This document shows positions 27,421-37,289 of a stretch of 64,000 nucleotides of DNA, piece by piece. This stretch comes from Nitrospirota bacterium (GTDB lineage: Bacteria > Nitrospirota > Thermodesulfovibrionia > Thermodesulfovibrionales > UBA6898). Below the pieces are notes generated by a model, which was not told the origin of the DNA, made no database searches, and saw only the letters and a list, made by a program, of their open reading frames with translations. The translations under genes were made by a program, and so were the position numbers. The DNA lies in the NCBI GenBank assembly GCA_016235245.1, contig JACRLO010000006.1:154676-218675 (forward strand), given 5' to 3'. Position 1 is the stretch's first letter. Every line of letters begins with the position of its first letter.

Positions 27421-27902
27421 GGATCGGCACGGGATATGACTCTCACCGCTTTGCGGATGGCAGGAGGCTTATCCTTGGCGGCGTCGAGATACCTCACGAA
27501 AGAGGACTGTTAGGCCATTCCGATGCTGACGTGCTCTGTCATGCCATTGCCGATGCGATCATCGGAGCGCTTGGATTAGGAGATATAGGCACCCATTTCC
27601 CTGATACTGATCCGAAGTGGAAAGACGCCGTGAGCATCGAACTGCTGAAGTCCGTTGTTGAAATGGCAAGAATGAACGGCTATGCTGTTGCCTGGATTGA
27701 CTCAACGATTATCACTGAAAGACCGAAGCTCTCTCCCTATATTGAGAAGATGAAGTCTGCAATATCTCTGGCCGGTATCTCTGCAGCGCAGATTAATATC
27801 AAGGCAAAGACAAACGAGGGCATGGGGTTTATCGGTCGGGGTGAAGGTATTGCGGTGCACGCGGTCTGCCTGCTTGAGAAGGAGGGGAAAACAACGCAGT
27901 AG
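27417..27902 (+). CDS. ispF: 2-C-methyl-D-erythritol 2,4-cyclodiphosphate synthase
   Basis: This 161-residue protein has the IspF zinc site, Asp8 and His10 in 'GTGYDSHRF' and His42 in 'LLGHSDADVLCHA', and 'GDIGTHFPDTDP' followed later by 'KTNEGMGFIGRGEGI'. It closes CDP-methylerythritol phosphate into the cyclodiphosphate. It is coupled to ispD by a 4-bp overlap. Confidence 0.96.
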   Translation: MRIGTGYDSHRFADGRRLILGGVEIPHERGLLGHSDADVLCHAIADAIIGALGLGDIGTHFPDTDPKWKDAVSIELLKSVVEMARMNGYAVAWIDSTIITERPKLSPYIEKMKSAISLAGISAAQINIKAKTNEGMGFIGRGEGIAVHAVCLLEKEGKTTQ

Positions 27903-27904
27903 GC

Positions 27905-28486
27905 TTATGCCTCTTTTTTCCCTTTGACCCACCAGTCGCTCTTGTCTGAAAACCACCAAAGCGATGAATCTGTTTCGAGTATGGTCATGGCAAGTTCTCG
28001 GGCGATATCCGTCTTCAGCCTTTTCAGCGCAAAACCGAGCCACTCGTCTGCGTAGGTATTGCCGAGGTCTTTATGTTCCTTGAGGGCCACGATCATTTCG
28101 AGCTGATCAGCATCATACGCCAGTTGTGCCTCCAGGCTCTCACCCTTCATGAACTCGAATATCAGGTCCCTGATCTCATCCCCAAAAGGGAGCGTATCGG
28201 CAAGATCATTAACCGCTTTTACCTCGTCAGCCTTCACATATTTTTTGTTGACATAATTCAGGTCTCCTGTCCTGGCCTCAGGAAGATCGTGGAACAGGCA
28301 CATCTTGAGGAGCTTGTCATGATCTGCATCCTTTGCAAGATGGGCGAGAGCAAACCCGATATACGCAGTCCTGAAAATATGTTCCGCAACTGACTCGGAC
28401 CCTGATCCTAAAAACTGGAAACCGGTCCTTGGCGTGCGCTTGAGCATACCGGCTTCAAAGAGAAAATTTGCAATACGTTTCATCAT
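27905..28486 (-). CDS. HD-domain phosphohydrolase (YfbR/HDDC2-like)
   Basis: The 193-residue protein carries the HD metal site: His in 'SVAEHIFRTA', the His-Asp pair in 'CLFHDLPEARTGD', and Asp in 'AYDADQLEM'. This spacing is that of 5'-deoxynucleotidases of the YfbR/HDDC2 group, which remove phosphate from deoxynucleoside monophosphates. The C-terminus is Lys/Trp rich. It ends 2 bp from ispF, converging. Confidence 0.85.
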   Translation of the reverse strand: MMKRIANFLFEAGMLKRTPRTGFQFLGSGSESVAEHIFRTAYIGFALAHLAKDADHDKLLKMCLFHDLPEARTGDLNYVNKKYVKADEVKAVNDLADTLPFGDEIRDLIFEFMKGESLEAQLAYDADQLEMIVALKEHKDLGNTYADEWLGFALKRLKTDIARELAMTILETDSSLWWFSDKSDWWVKGKKEA

Positions 28487-28507
28487 AACTCCACAAAAAA
28501 GAGATTT

Positions 28508-28906
28508 CTACTGAGCCTGCATCTGGGCAACTGCTTCCTGAGCAATGGTCCTGACACCCTCATGAGTATCCAGCAGGCACTGCTCAAGAAACGGGAGCGA
28601 ACCCCTGTCACCGATAATGCCGATAAGGTTTGCAGCATCGCCCCGCACAACCGCTTCGGTATGGGCAAGAAGCGGCAGCAGGTTTTTCTGGGCAGAAATG
28701 ACATTGTCAGGATCAAGCCTCTTCAGTTCTTCCATCAGCGCAGTAATGCCTATCCTTACTCTGACGCGCTCATCCTGTATCAACATGCCGACAAGATCAT
28801 ACAGCGAGCTGTCATGCCTGAACATGTCAATGATGTTGTCAAGAAAGCCGTTCTCCATATAATCTGCGATCATCTGCGGAAGGTCCGATTGTGGGCTGAT
28901 CTGCAT
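28508..28906 (-). CDS. Small HEAT-repeat protein
   Basis: A 132-residue helical protein with at least two HEAT-type repeats, 'LLPLLAHTEAVVRGDAANLIGIIGD' and 'SLPFLEQCLLDTHEGVRTIAQEAVAQM'. An in-frame GTG at 28921 would add five residues. HEAT repeats usually bind proteins; the partner is unknown. It may be co-transcribed with the HD gene 21 bp downstream. Confidence 0.7.
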   Translation of the reverse strand: MQISPQSDLPQMIADYMENGFLDNIIDMFRHDSSLYDLVGMLIQDERVRVRIGITALMEELKRLDPDNVISAQKNLLPLLAHTEAVVRGDAANLIGIIGDRGSLPFLEQCLLDTHEGVRTIAQEAVAQMQAQ

Positions 28907-28957
28907 GAAGAATAATAGCACAGTGGTTCTGCTTTTTATGTATAATACGCTCTAAAC

Positions 28958-31081
28958 ATGGGCTTCTGGAGGGATATAAGGCAGGACTATAAGGCAGTTT
29001 TCGAAAGAGATCCTGCTGCACGCAACAGTCTTGAGGTCCTCCTTGCCTATCCCGGATTTCATGCGGTCTTCATCCATAGAATTAACCATATTCTCTGGGT
29101 CGCCGGCATCCCCGTTCTCCCAAGACTTCTTTCTCATGCTGCCCGGTTTCTCACCGGAATCGAGATCCATCCGGCAGCAATATTAGGCAGAGGTTTTTTT
29201 ATAGACCATGGCATGGGGGTCGTAATCGGCGAAACAGCAGAAGTCGGTGAAAACTGCCTTCTCTATCAGGGTGTAACCCTTGGCGGCACGGGCAAGGAAA
29301 AGGGCAAGCGTCATCCAACCCTTGGCAATAATGTGACGGTTGGCGCAGGGGCCAAGATATTGGGCGCAATTACAATCGGCAATAACGCTGTCATCGGGGC
29401 CAACTCGGTAATTCTGAAACCTGTGCCTGACAATGCCATATGTGTTGGGGTGCCTGGCAGGATCACAAAAAAGAAGATCATACGGATGACGACTGAAGAC
29501 GGGCTTGTCGAGGTTATGGACTATTTTCCTGACCCGACGAACGAAAAGATAAAGGAGCTGGAAGCGCGGATTTCTGAGATAGCCAGAAAGATGGAGGCTC
29601 CCCAGAGTACAGTCCAAAAAGGAGGAAGAATGAAACTTTATAATACCCTTGGCGGCAAGAAAGAGGATTTTGTTCCTGTAACGCCGGGGCAGGTAAAGAT
29701 GTATGTATGCGGCATAACCGTTTATGACCATTGCCACATTGGTCATGCGCGGAGTTCGATCATATTTGATATCATGCGCCGGTATCTTGCCTACAGGGGA
29801 TACCATGTTACGTTCGTAAAGAACTTCACTGATATCGACGACAAGATCATTAACAGGGCGAAACAGGAAGGCATTGCCTGGAACGAGGTTGCTGAAAAGT
29901 ATATCGCTGAATACTATCAGGACATGGATCAGCTTGGGGTTGGCAGAGCTGATATCGAGCCAAAGGCGACCGAGCATATTCAGGAGATTATCGAGATCAC
30001 AAAAGGCCTTGTGGACAAGGGATACGCCTATGCTTCGGATGGAGATGTCTATTTCCAGATCGAAAAGTTCAGTGATTACGGCAAGCTTTCAAAGCGCGAT
30101 CTTGATGACATGATTGCAGGGGCACGGGTAGACGTGAATGAGCGCAAAAGAAACCCTATGGATTTCGCCCTCTGGAAGGCGTCAAAAGAAGGGGAGCCTT
30201 CCTGGGACAGCCCCTGGGGGCCCGGCAGGCCAGGCTGGCACATAGAATGTTCTGCCATGTCAAGGAAGCACCTGGGAGACACGTTCGATATCCACGGCGG
30301 AGGGGCTGACCTGACATTCCCGCATCATGAAAATGAGATTGCCCAGTCAGAGGCATTTACCGGTAAACCCTTTGCAAAATACTGGGTGCATAACGGCTTT
30401 ATCACCGTAGATAAGGAGAAGATGTCAAAGTCTCTGGGCAACTTCTTTACGATCAAGGAAATCCTTTCAAAGTTTGATGCAGAACCGATAAGGTTTTTTC
30501 TCCTTTCAACCCACTACCGGAGCCCGATCGAGTTTTCCGACGAGCAGCTGAAAGAGGCCGAGGTATCCATAGACCGCTACTACACAACAGCGCTCCGTGT
30601 GCGCGATTTCCTTGCCCAGGATAATGCAAAGGAAAAGGCAGGCACAGAAGAGAAGGCTTTCGGGGATATGCTGGATGCATTCAGGGGCAGATTTACCGAG
30701 GCAATGGACGACGACTTTAATACGGCACTTGCAATCGGGAATATCTTCGAACTGATCCGCATCCTCAATAAATATCTCGATGGAAAACCCTCTGGTCCCC
30801 GGGCAAAGGAATTGGTTGTCCGGGCACAGGACCTTTTGAAAGAGATCGGGAATGCGCTGAATATTTTCGCACGCACGCCTGAGGAGTGGAACAGTGCTCT
30901 CATGCAGTTTAAGTGCCCGGATGTGACGGAGGAGTTCATCCTGACAAAAATTGAGGAGCGGCAGAAGGCCCGGGTGAACAAGGATTGGGCTGCAGCTGAT
31001 GCACTCCGAAAGGAGCTTGAAGGTAACGGGGTGATCCTTGAAGACAAGAAGGAAGGCACTGCCTGGAAGGTCAAGGTGTAG
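28958..31081 (+). CDS. cysE-cysS: Serine O-acetyltransferase - cysteinyl-tRNA synthetase fusion (CysE-CysS)
   Basis: One uninterrupted 707-codon frame holds two enzymes. Residues 1-180 are a short EpsC-type serine acetyltransferase: a helical N-terminus, then the left-handed beta-helix with His84 (DHGMGVVIG), His119 and '[12 protein letters not shown]'. Residues 180-224 are a charged, probably helical linker. Residue 225 starts a full-length cysteinyl-tRNA synthetase with the zinc/HIGH region '[17 protein letters not shown]' and '[11 protein letters not shown]'. A strong AGGAGG box (29620-29625) and an ATG (29630) lie exactly at the start of the synthetase part, so it may also be translated on its own. 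Cysteine synthesis begins with O-acetylserine, so the fusion joins making and charging cysteine. It might instead be a recent loss of a cysE stop codon. Confidence 0.9.
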   Translation: MGFWRDIRQDYKAVFERDPAARNSLEVLLAYPGFHAVFIHRINHILWVAGIPVLPRLLSHAARFLTGIEIHPAAILGRGFFIDHGMGVVIGETAEVGENCLLYQGVTLGGTGKEKGKRHPTLGNNVTVGAGAKILGAITIGNNAVIGANSVILKPVPDNAICVGVPGRITKKKIIRMTTEDGLVEVMDYFPDPTNEKIKELEARISEIARKMEAPQSTVQKGGRMKLYNTLGGKKEDFVPVTPGQVKMYVCGITVYDHCHIGHARSSIIFDIMRRYLAYRGYHVTFVKNFTDIDDKIINRAKQEGIAWNEVAEKYIAEYYQDMDQLGVGRADIEPKATEHIQEIIEITKGLVDKGYAYASDGDVYFQIEKFSDYGKLSKRDLDDMIAGARVDVNERKRNPMDFALWKASKEGEPSWDSPWGPGRPGWHIECSAMSRKHLGDTFDIHGGGADLTFPHHENEIAQSEAFTGKPFAKYWVHNGFITVDKEKMSKSLGNFFTIKEILSKFDAEPIRFFLLSTHYRSPIEFSDEQLKEAEVSIDRYYTTALRVRDFLAQDNAKEKAGTEEKAFGDMLDAFRGRFTEAMDDDFNTALAIGNIFELIRILNKYLDGKPSGPRAKELVVRAQDLLKEIGNALNIFARTPEEWNSALMQFKCPDVTEEFILTKIEERQKARVNKDWAAADALRKELEGNGVILEDKKEGTAWKVKV
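29620..29632 (+). promoter_or_regulatory. Internal ribosome-binding site and start codon for separate CysS
   Basis: AGGAGG (29620-29625), four bases, ATG (29630-29632), in frame inside the cysE-cysS reading frame. The first residues after it, [14 protein letters not shown], are a normal CysS N-terminus. Confidence 0.6.
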
Positions 31082-31111
31082 TTTTTTGAAACGGGGAGAA
31101 TAACGACACCC

Positions 31112-32680
31112 TTATTGCATATTGGCAGAATGGAGCTTTTCGTACATACGTGCGTTTTCGATAGCAATGCCGCACTGCTCTGCAAGGGCCATCGTGAAAT
31201 CGATCTCGTCCTGGCTGAAGGTCCTGTGCACGTTGGTAAGCAGCCTCAGCACACCGATCACCTTTCCTTTCGCTATGATAGGAAGAGCGAGAACGCTCTT
31301 GATCCCCTCTGCCTCTGTCTCTTTCTTATAGGTAATCCTCTGATCAGTCATCACATCATAGATGGCAACGGGCTTTTCGTTTAAGGCCTCCCGGATGTTC
31401 TCCTCCGTATCGACAGGTCCCCTGCTTAGATACTGCTCTGACAGACCGTGAGATGCCTCAAGCACCAGTTTCTGGCCTGTTTCGTCAAGGAGCCGAATAG
31501 TCGCCGCCTTCAGCCTCATGACCGCAGGGATCATCCTCACGACCGTATTTAAGACCTCTTTCACGTTAAGCGTTGAACTGATCGTTTTGGTGACTGCCTT
31601 GAAGATATCAAGATACTCACGCTCCCGTGAGACGCTTTTTTCAAAATGGCGCGCATTCATGATCGCGATAGCAGCCTGTTCCGCAATTGCGGCAAGAAAC
31701 TTCAGGTCTTCGTCTGAATAATCCAGCGGTTCTGCAGTGTACATTCGAAGCACGCCAATCACCTCATCCTTGAACCGAAGCGGTATCGAAAGGATCGTAC
31801 GGATGCCCTCTTTCTCGGCCTCGTTCCGGTATTTTGACGACCTGTCCTCGGTGATGTCGTAGATCGAGACCGGCTTTCCTGCGAGGGCATCGTCTATGGA
31901 GCGGTCATATTCAACAGGGCCTTTGTTCACATAGCTTGAGCTCAGGCCGCAATGGGCAGCGATCTCAAGCTGATTCTTCTCCCTGTTGAGGAGTCTTACA
32001 AGGCTTGCCTTCATGTTCATTACCTTGACCACATTCGTAACAATGAGGCTCAGCACCTCCTCAACCGAAAGGCTGGTACTGATCGCCTTGCAGACATTCT
32101 GGTAGCTTTCGAGATAGATGCGTTTCGAAAATATCTTCTCTGCGCAGACAGGGCACATTGAATGCGTAAAATCACCGAACCCCTGCTCTGTAAGATAGGC
32201 TTCAAGCTGCTCCCACGTCTCATCATCATGCCGGATCTTCTTGCACCAGCCGCAGATCGGGATCAGGCGCTCGAGTTTCTGCGTTTTAAGCTGAAACAGC
32301 CTGAGAGCAGCAAACTGAGAAATGTCCCTGAAGGTGATAATAATACCTTCCGGCTTTCCGGCCCTGAGCATCGGAGAAATACTGCCTTCCAGAAGGGCCC
32401 TGCTGCCATCTCTGAGCTTCAGGAAAAGATTCCTCTGCTCCGGCTTAGTCGTCGCAGCAAAAGAAGAAATGAGATCGCAGAGGGCATTGCCCTCCTCATC
32501 TTCAAACCTGATCATCTCATCGAAACAGGATTTGCCAAGCAGTTCAAGCGAAGTCCTGCCTGTTATCGCCTCTGCCCCGCCATTCCAGAAGGTAATCCTG
32601 CCGTCAAGGGATACAAGGCAGACCCCGTCAGCCATCTGCTGCATGATCTGTTGATATATTTTCAGTTTTCTGTCAAACAT
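31112..32680 (-). CDS. PAS-GAF-GAF sensor protein without kinase or output domain
   Basis: The ATG at 32680 gives 522 residues. Order: a PAS domain at about residues 10-125 ('ADGVCLVSLDGRITFWNGGAEAITG'), then a four-cysteine motif 'ICGWCKKIRHDDETW...CPVCAEKIF' common after PAS domains in sensor proteins, then two tandem GAF domains that are paralogous to each other ('EEVLSLIVTNVVKVMNMKASLVRLL' and 'KEVLNTVVRMIPAVMRLKAATIRLL'). No histidine kinase, GGDEF or HTH follows, so the output must be through another protein. Ligand unknown. It converges on cysE-cysS. Confidence 0.82.
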   Translation of the reverse strand: MFDRKLKIYQQIMQQMADGVCLVSLDGRITFWNGGAEAITGRTSLELLGKSCFDEMIRFEDEEGNALCDLISSFAATTKPEQRNLFLKLRDGSRALLEGSISPMLRAGKPEGIIITFRDISQFAALRLFQLKTQKLERLIPICGWCKKIRHDDETWEQLEAYLTEQGFGDFTHSMCPVCAEKIFSKRIYLESYQNVCKAISTSLSVEEVLSLIVTNVVKVMNMKASLVRLLNREKNQLEIAAHCGLSSSYVNKGPVEYDRSIDDALAGKPVSIYDITEDRSSKYRNEAEKEGIRTILSIPLRFKDEVIGVLRMYTAEPLDYSDEDLKFLAAIAEQAAIAIMNARHFEKSVSREREYLDIFKAVTKTISSTLNVKEVLNTVVRMIPAVMRLKAATIRLLDETGQKLVLEASHGLSEQYLSRGPVDTEENIREALNEKPVAIYDVMTDQRITYKKETEAEGIKSVLALPIIAKGKVIGVLRLLTNVHRTFSQDEIDFTMALAEQCGIAIENARMYEKLHSANMQ

Positions 32681-32788
32681 AAGAATCTCTAAAAACCACT
32701 TCCTGTTATTATATCCAGCCAAAGAAGAGTGAAAAACATTATAATTATACATGAGTTCACTGAAATCCTTCGACCGGCACAAAGACCT

Positions 32789-33739
32789 ATGCTGCTCATA
32801 ACTGATCTGGGCAAAATTACCAGGCCCTTCACCAACAGTGTAATAACCCTGGGCAACTTTGACGGCATACACCTTGGCCACCAGGAACTTGTCCGTATGG
32901 TCATGAAGCGGGCTCAGGAGATCCAGGGCCAGAGCATGGTCGTCACCTTCAGGCCGCATCCTCTCAAAGTCCTGGCTCCCGACAAATGTCCGCCCCTCAT
33001 CAGCATCTATGAAGAGAAGATCGAACTGTTCAAAAAATTAGGCATTGACGTTCTGGTCAAGATACCCTTCTCACTTCATTTCGCTGAAATGTCGCCCCGG
33101 GAATTTGTGAAGAAGATCCTCTGTGATCTTCTCGGCACAAAAGAGATCTTTGTGGGATGCAACTACCGTTTTGGCAAAGGGAGGGAAGGCACTACCGAGA
33201 CCCTGAAGCAGATGGGTGAAGAATTCGGTTTCAGGGTGAACGAAGTGGAGCAGATTTTCCTGAAGAGCGAACTGATCAGCAGTACCAAGATCAGGCAGTT
33301 GCTACGCGCCGGAGAGGTAGAGCATGCAGCGGAACTCTTAGGCAGACCCTATGCAATAACCGGCATCGTAGTCAAGGGTGACAGCAGGGGCAAGACCCTC
33401 GGGTTCCCAACCGCAAACATTGCCTCAAAACATGCAATCATACCCTCAAACGGCGTTTACGCGGTAAAGCTCTCTGCCCGGGACACCTGTCATGACGGCG
33501 TTGTCAATATCGGTCTCAGACCTACGTTTGAGACAAAGTCGCTTGCGATCGAGGTGCATGTCTTTGACTTTAATGAAGACCTTTACGGTGAAGAAGTAAC
33601 GGTCTATTTCATTAAAAAACTGCGAAAGGAAAAGAAGTTCGATTCAGCGGATGCGCTGATTGCCCAGATCACCAAAGATATTGCTGAGGCAAAAACAGTC
33701 CTTGCAGAAAATCCTGACTGCGTTGATCTGAGTCTCTGA
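32789..33739 (+). CDS. ribF: Bifunctional riboflavin kinase / FAD synthetase
   Basis: From the ATG at 32789 the protein has 316 residues, the usual RibF length: FAD synthetase with 'VITLGNFDGIHLGHQELV' and 'FVGCNYRFGKGREG...SSTKIRQLL', then the riboflavin kinase domain with 'GDSRGKTLGFPTANI' and 'HVFDFNEDLYGEEVTVYF'. It phosphorylates riboflavin and adenylates FMN. A GTG at 32729 would add 20 residues with no family match. Confidence 0.94.
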   Translation: MLLITDLGKITRPFTNSVITLGNFDGIHLGHQELVRMVMKRAQEIQGQSMVVTFRPHPLKVLAPDKCPPLISIYEEKIELFKKLGIDVLVKIPFSLHFAEMSPREFVKKILCDLLGTKEIFVGCNYRFGKGREGTTETLKQMGEEFGFRVNEVEQIFLKSELISSTKIRQLLRAGEVEHAAELLGRPYAITGIVVKGDSRGKTLGFPTANIASKHAIIPSNGVYAVKLSARDTCHDGVVNIGLRPTFETKSLAIEVHVFDFNEDLYGEEVTVYFIKKLRKEKKFDSADALIAQITKDIAEAKTVLAENPDCVDLSL

Positions 33740-33819
33740 AGTTCGGCAGTATCATTGCCCATTCAATACGGTCTTTATTCCTGGCCTAAGCCCGAGAGAA
33801 GTTGTTCCAGCGACATATA

Positions 33820-35490
33820 TCAGCAGGCCGTAGAGGCCTCGCCTGCCCCTCCGCAAACCACACAGTTTCGTCCTGCCCGCTTGGCCTCATACAGGGCCCT
33901 GTCCGCTTCGTTGATCAGGGCAGTTCCGGTCATCCCCGGTTCCGGGCAGGCGATGCCGCAGCTGAAGGTGACATTGAAAGAGCCATCTTTGATCGTGTGG
34001 CAGATCTTTGCGAAATCCTCCCGCAGTTCGTTCAATATCCTGTGAGCGGTCTGCCCGTCGGTATCGGTAAGGATGACCGCGAACTCTTCACCGCCGAAAC
34101 GACCCACGATATCCGTTGTTCTCAACCGCTGCTTCAGCAGGCGCGACAGACTTTTAAGGACCTGGTCACCGACCGGATGCCCATAGGTGTCGTTTACCAA
34201 CTTGAAATGATCTATATCGATCAGGGCAAAGGAGAGTTCCGCCTTTTGTCTGAAAACGCGTGAAACCTCAACGTCTAATTGCTCCTTGGTCCTTGTATGA
34301 TTGAGCAGGCCTGTTAGACCATCGTAGAGCATGAAGGACCGCAGAGTGCGGTACCGGTCTGCCCGAAGCGTGACCGACGTAATCAGTCGGGCCGGCTGGA
34401 TAGGCTTGGTAAGAAAATCATCGCCGCCGCGACCCATCGCGGCCAACTGCCGGTCAATATCCGTTTCCGAGGAAAGGAAGACTATAGGAATGTCGATGTA
34501 CGTCTCATCCTGACGTATCAACCTGGCCAGTTCCATGCCACTGCAGCCAGGCATATATACATCCATCAGGATAAGCTCAGGCCTGAAATCGATCATGCTC
34601 TCCAGCGCCTGCTCGGGCTCCGTCACCACGGCGGCTTTCATGCCTGCCTGCAGCAGCACGGTTGCATGAAAGTCGGCCAGGAGCGGATCGTCATCTACAA
34701 TCAGGATGCGAAAGGGATGGCGCGGTCTGCGCGTTGTCAGGGCATCCAAAATATCCACCAGGTGACCGACATCCATAGGCTTTACAAAAAAGGCAGTACC
34801 TCCGGCACGCACAGCCTCGAGCCGGCTGTTAAAATCTACCCTGTCGGAAAGAAATACAACGGGGATTGGCGATTCCTGTCTCTGCTGAAGCTCTGCAATT
34901 GCGTCTGCACCCGTCTGCAGATCACCGAGAAATGACAGTTCCATAACGATAAGCAGTGGCATTGATGCCTTCCAGGCCTCAATGAAACCGGCAAAGGAGC
35001 TGAAAGCGGCCACCTTATATCCATAACAGCGCAGTTGAAGGGCAAGGCCATCGACAAACAGCGGGTCGCTATCGACCACAAAAACAGTATCGTTGTCTGA
35101 CCGGGCGGAGGAAGGCACCTGCATAGTGACCTGAGAAGCGACCGTTGATATTGCGGCATCTCCGCAGGCATCCCTGAGCGAGGTTAAGTATTCTGTTATT
35201 TCAGCCAGCACGCTGATAGACGGATTTCCGCCCTCTCTGATGCCCGCCCTGATCCTGGCCTCAGGGGTTTTTGCCGCAACCCGTATTGCGGAGAAACCGA
35301 AAGTCCCGGCAGTACCGGCCATCGTATGGAGCAGACGGGTAACGGCTTCTGCCCGGCCCTGGTCCCAGCCGTCCCGGAGCAGAGATGCCCAAGCCTCTTC
35401 GATCTCCCGGATTTTCCCCTGCAGCTGTCCTAAAAAGATCTTTCGCAGCCCTTTCAGCTTTTCCTGAACTGCATCGCTGGGATGTGTCAT
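33820..35490 (-). CDS. Hpt-REC-REC-GGDEF diguanylate cyclase
   Basis: The 556-residue protein starts with a histidine phosphotransfer domain (His in 'LLHTMAGTAGTFGF'). The first receiver is degenerate ('MPLLIVMELSFLGDL' with Glu at the usual Asp), and the second is canonical ('ILIVDDDPLLADFHATVLLQ' and 'LILMDVYMPGCSGMELA'). The last domain is GGDEF with 'YDGLTGLLNHTRTKEQL' and catalytic 'FGGEEFAVIL', which makes cyclic di-GMP. It is the last gene of the chemosensory operon, 47 bp after the pilB-like gene, so it probably receives a signal from the CheA-type kinase through the Hpt or receiver domain. Confidence 0.88.
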   Translation of the reverse strand: MTHPSDAVQEKLKGLRKIFLGQLQGKIREIEEAWASLLRDGWDQGRAEAVTRLLHTMAGTAGTFGFSAIRVAAKTPEARIRAGIREGGNPSISVLAEITEYLTSLRDACGDAAISTVASQVTMQVPSSARSDNDTVFVVDSDPLFVDGLALQLRCYGYKVAAFSSFAGFIEAWKASMPLLIVMELSFLGDLQTGADAIAELQQRQESPIPVVFLSDRVDFNSRLEAVRAGGTAFFVKPMDVGHLVDILDALTTRRPRHPFRILIVDDDPLLADFHATVLLQAGMKAAVVTEPEQALESMIDFRPELILMDVYMPGCSGMELARLIRQDETYIDIPIVFLSSETDIDRQLAAMGRGGDDFLTKPIQPARLITSVTLRADRYRTLRSFMLYDGLTGLLNHTRTKEQLDVEVSRVFRQKAELSFALIDIDHFKLVNDTYGHPVGDQVLKSLSRLLKQRLRTTDIVGRFGGEEFAVILTDTDGQTAHRILNELREDFAKICHTIKDGSFNVTFSCGIACPEPGMTGTALINEADRALYEAKRAGRNCVVCGGAGEASTAC

Positions 35491-35537
35491 GCCCTCACAC
35501 GTCCTGCTCCGGCATCACAGGGTTAAAGACGCCCGGC

Positions 35538-37289
35538 TCATGAAAGTTCGGAATCCTTCAGAATTTCTCCAACCGACTTCATCTCATAATCACCCCGCGG
35601 CAGGTGTTGCATTTCGCCAAGGGTGGTGACCCCTGTAAGGAAGAGCCGCAGACCCTCTTCGAAGATCATATTCACATTGTCTTTTTCCCTCGCTGTTGTG
35701 GCGATTACGTCTGTTGACTGATTCCGGTGAATAAGTTCGCGTATCTCCGGGGTGACTGCTATCAGCTCATAAACTCCCTGCCTTCCCCGGTACCCGGTTT
35801 TGCGGCACATATCGCAGCCTTTACCTCTGCGCATGCTGAATTGCTGGGGGTTATTCAGGATCTCGCTGATAACCTTATTGTCAATGCCGATATCTGCCAG
35901 TTCAACCTTTGTCGGGACGTGCTCTTCCGCGCAGTTCGTGCAGACCTTGCGGATGAGCCGCTGGTTCAGGGATGAGACCGTGGTGGAAGAGACAAGAAAG
36001 TGTTCGACACCGATATCGATCAGCCGTGCAAACGAGCTTGCCGCATTGTCGGTATGCAGTGTCGTAAAAACGCGGTGTCCTGTCAGAGCAGCCTGAGTCG
36101 CAATCTCGGCTGTTTCACGGTCCCTCACCTCGCCGATCAGGATGACATCAGGGTCTTGCCGCATGATCGCCTTCAGGGCGCGGGTGTACGTAAAACCGGC
36201 TGCAGGAATGAGCGAGCTCTGGTTAATATATCCCCCTGCCTGGTATTCGACCGGATCCTCTACCGTCACCACACTGATGCCGACCGAACTGATCTCGTTG
36301 ATCACTGCGTGCAGTGTCGTTGTCTTGCCGCTGCCGGTCGGACCGGTGACGATATTGATGCCGCTTGGGTGCCGTACGCACCGCCGGTATTTGAGCTCCA
36401 TGCGCGGCGACATCTTGAGGTCCCTGATGCGGCCGATATAGGCCGCCTTGTCCTTGTCAAAGATCCTCATGACGACCTTCTCGCCAAATATCGACGGAAG
36501 CGTTGATACACGGCAGTCAACCAGATGCCCGTCAAACGTGCCGGTGATGGCGCCGTCCTGCGGAAGCCTCCGCTCCTCGATCTTCATGTTCGAGTTAGCG
36601 GCGCTTGCCAGTACCTTGATCCTCGTCGAAACGGATGGATGAATATCTATGGGATATACCGATACGACCTCCAGGATGCCGTCAACCCGCATCCGCACAA
36701 AGACTTCCTTCTCGTGCGGATCAACATGGATATCACTTGCCCCAAGCCTGATTGCGGTCTGAAGCATGCTGTTTACGAGCGATGTGGGGTCTCCCTTCTG
36801 CATCGAGAACTTCTCGATCTTGACGTCGGTCTTGATCGCATAAAGCTTGGCGATACCGCCCTCGATCGACGCTATTGTTGCCAGCACAGGGTTTACCCGG
36901 CATTCGGTGATGGATGTAACGTCATTAATGACATCCTCGTCAAAGGGATTGGCCATGGCCAGGGTCAGTTCCCGCAGGTCTTCGTCAATGATCTGATAGA
37001 TCGGCAGGACCTTGTTCTTCTCGCAGATCTCAAGCGGAAGCACACGCGACAGCGTACGGTCCACGACCTGGTAATCGTTTTCTGCAATATTCAGAAAATC
37101 GACCCCAAGGTGCTTGCTGAGGGTATCGAGCATAACATGTTCGGACACAAATTTGAGCCTGACCAGCATCTCCCCAAGAGGAAGAGAATGCGCCTGCATC
37201 TTCTTGAGGGCCTCCTCAAGCTGCGCAGTAGTGATGATCTTCTTTTCGATCAGAATTTCGCCGAGCTTGGTCGATTCGCCCATCTTCAT
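35538..37289 (-). CDS. PilB/GspE-type assembly ATPase
   Basis: The 583-residue ATPase has a GspE N-terminal domain ('LGEILIEKKIITTAQLEEAL'), Walker A 'GPTGSGKTTT', Walker B 'DPDVILIGEVRDRET', the His box 'HRVFTTLHTDNA' and a four-Cys zinc site (CTNC...CDMC). This is the layout of the type II secretion and type IV pilus extension ATPases. It is not next to the minor-pilin operon but shares a 4-bp ATGA overlap with the STAS gene upstream. This suggests that its synthesis or activity is tied to the chemosensory and partner-switch proteins. PilB and GspE cannot be told apart from sequence alone. Confidence 0.88.
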   Translation of the reverse strand: MKMGESTKLGEILIEKKIITTAQLEEALKKMQAHSLPLGEMLVRLKFVSEHVMLDTLSKHLGVDFLNIAENDYQVVDRTLSRVLPLEICEKNKVLPIYQIIDEDLRELTLAMANPFDEDVINDVTSITECRVNPVLATIASIEGGIAKLYAIKTDVKIEKFSMQKGDPTSLVNSMLQTAIRLGASDIHVDPHEKEVFVRMRVDGILEVVSVYPIDIHPSVSTRIKVLASAANSNMKIEERRLPQDGAITGTFDGHLVDCRVSTLPSIFGEKVVMRIFDKDKAAYIGRIRDLKMSPRMELKYRRCVRHPSGINIVTGPTGSGKTTTLHAVINEISSVGISVVTVEDPVEYQAGGYINQSSLIPAAGFTYTRALKAIMRQDPDVILIGEVRDRETAEIATQAALTGHRVFTTLHTDNAASSFARLIDIGVEHFLVSSTTVSSLNQRLIRKVCTNCAEEHVPTKVELADIGIDNKVISEILNNPQQFSMRRGKGCDMCRKTGYRGRQGVYELIAVTPEIRELIHRNQSTDVIATTAREKDNVNMIFEEGLRLFLTGVTTLGEMQHLPRGDYEMKSVGEILKDSELS

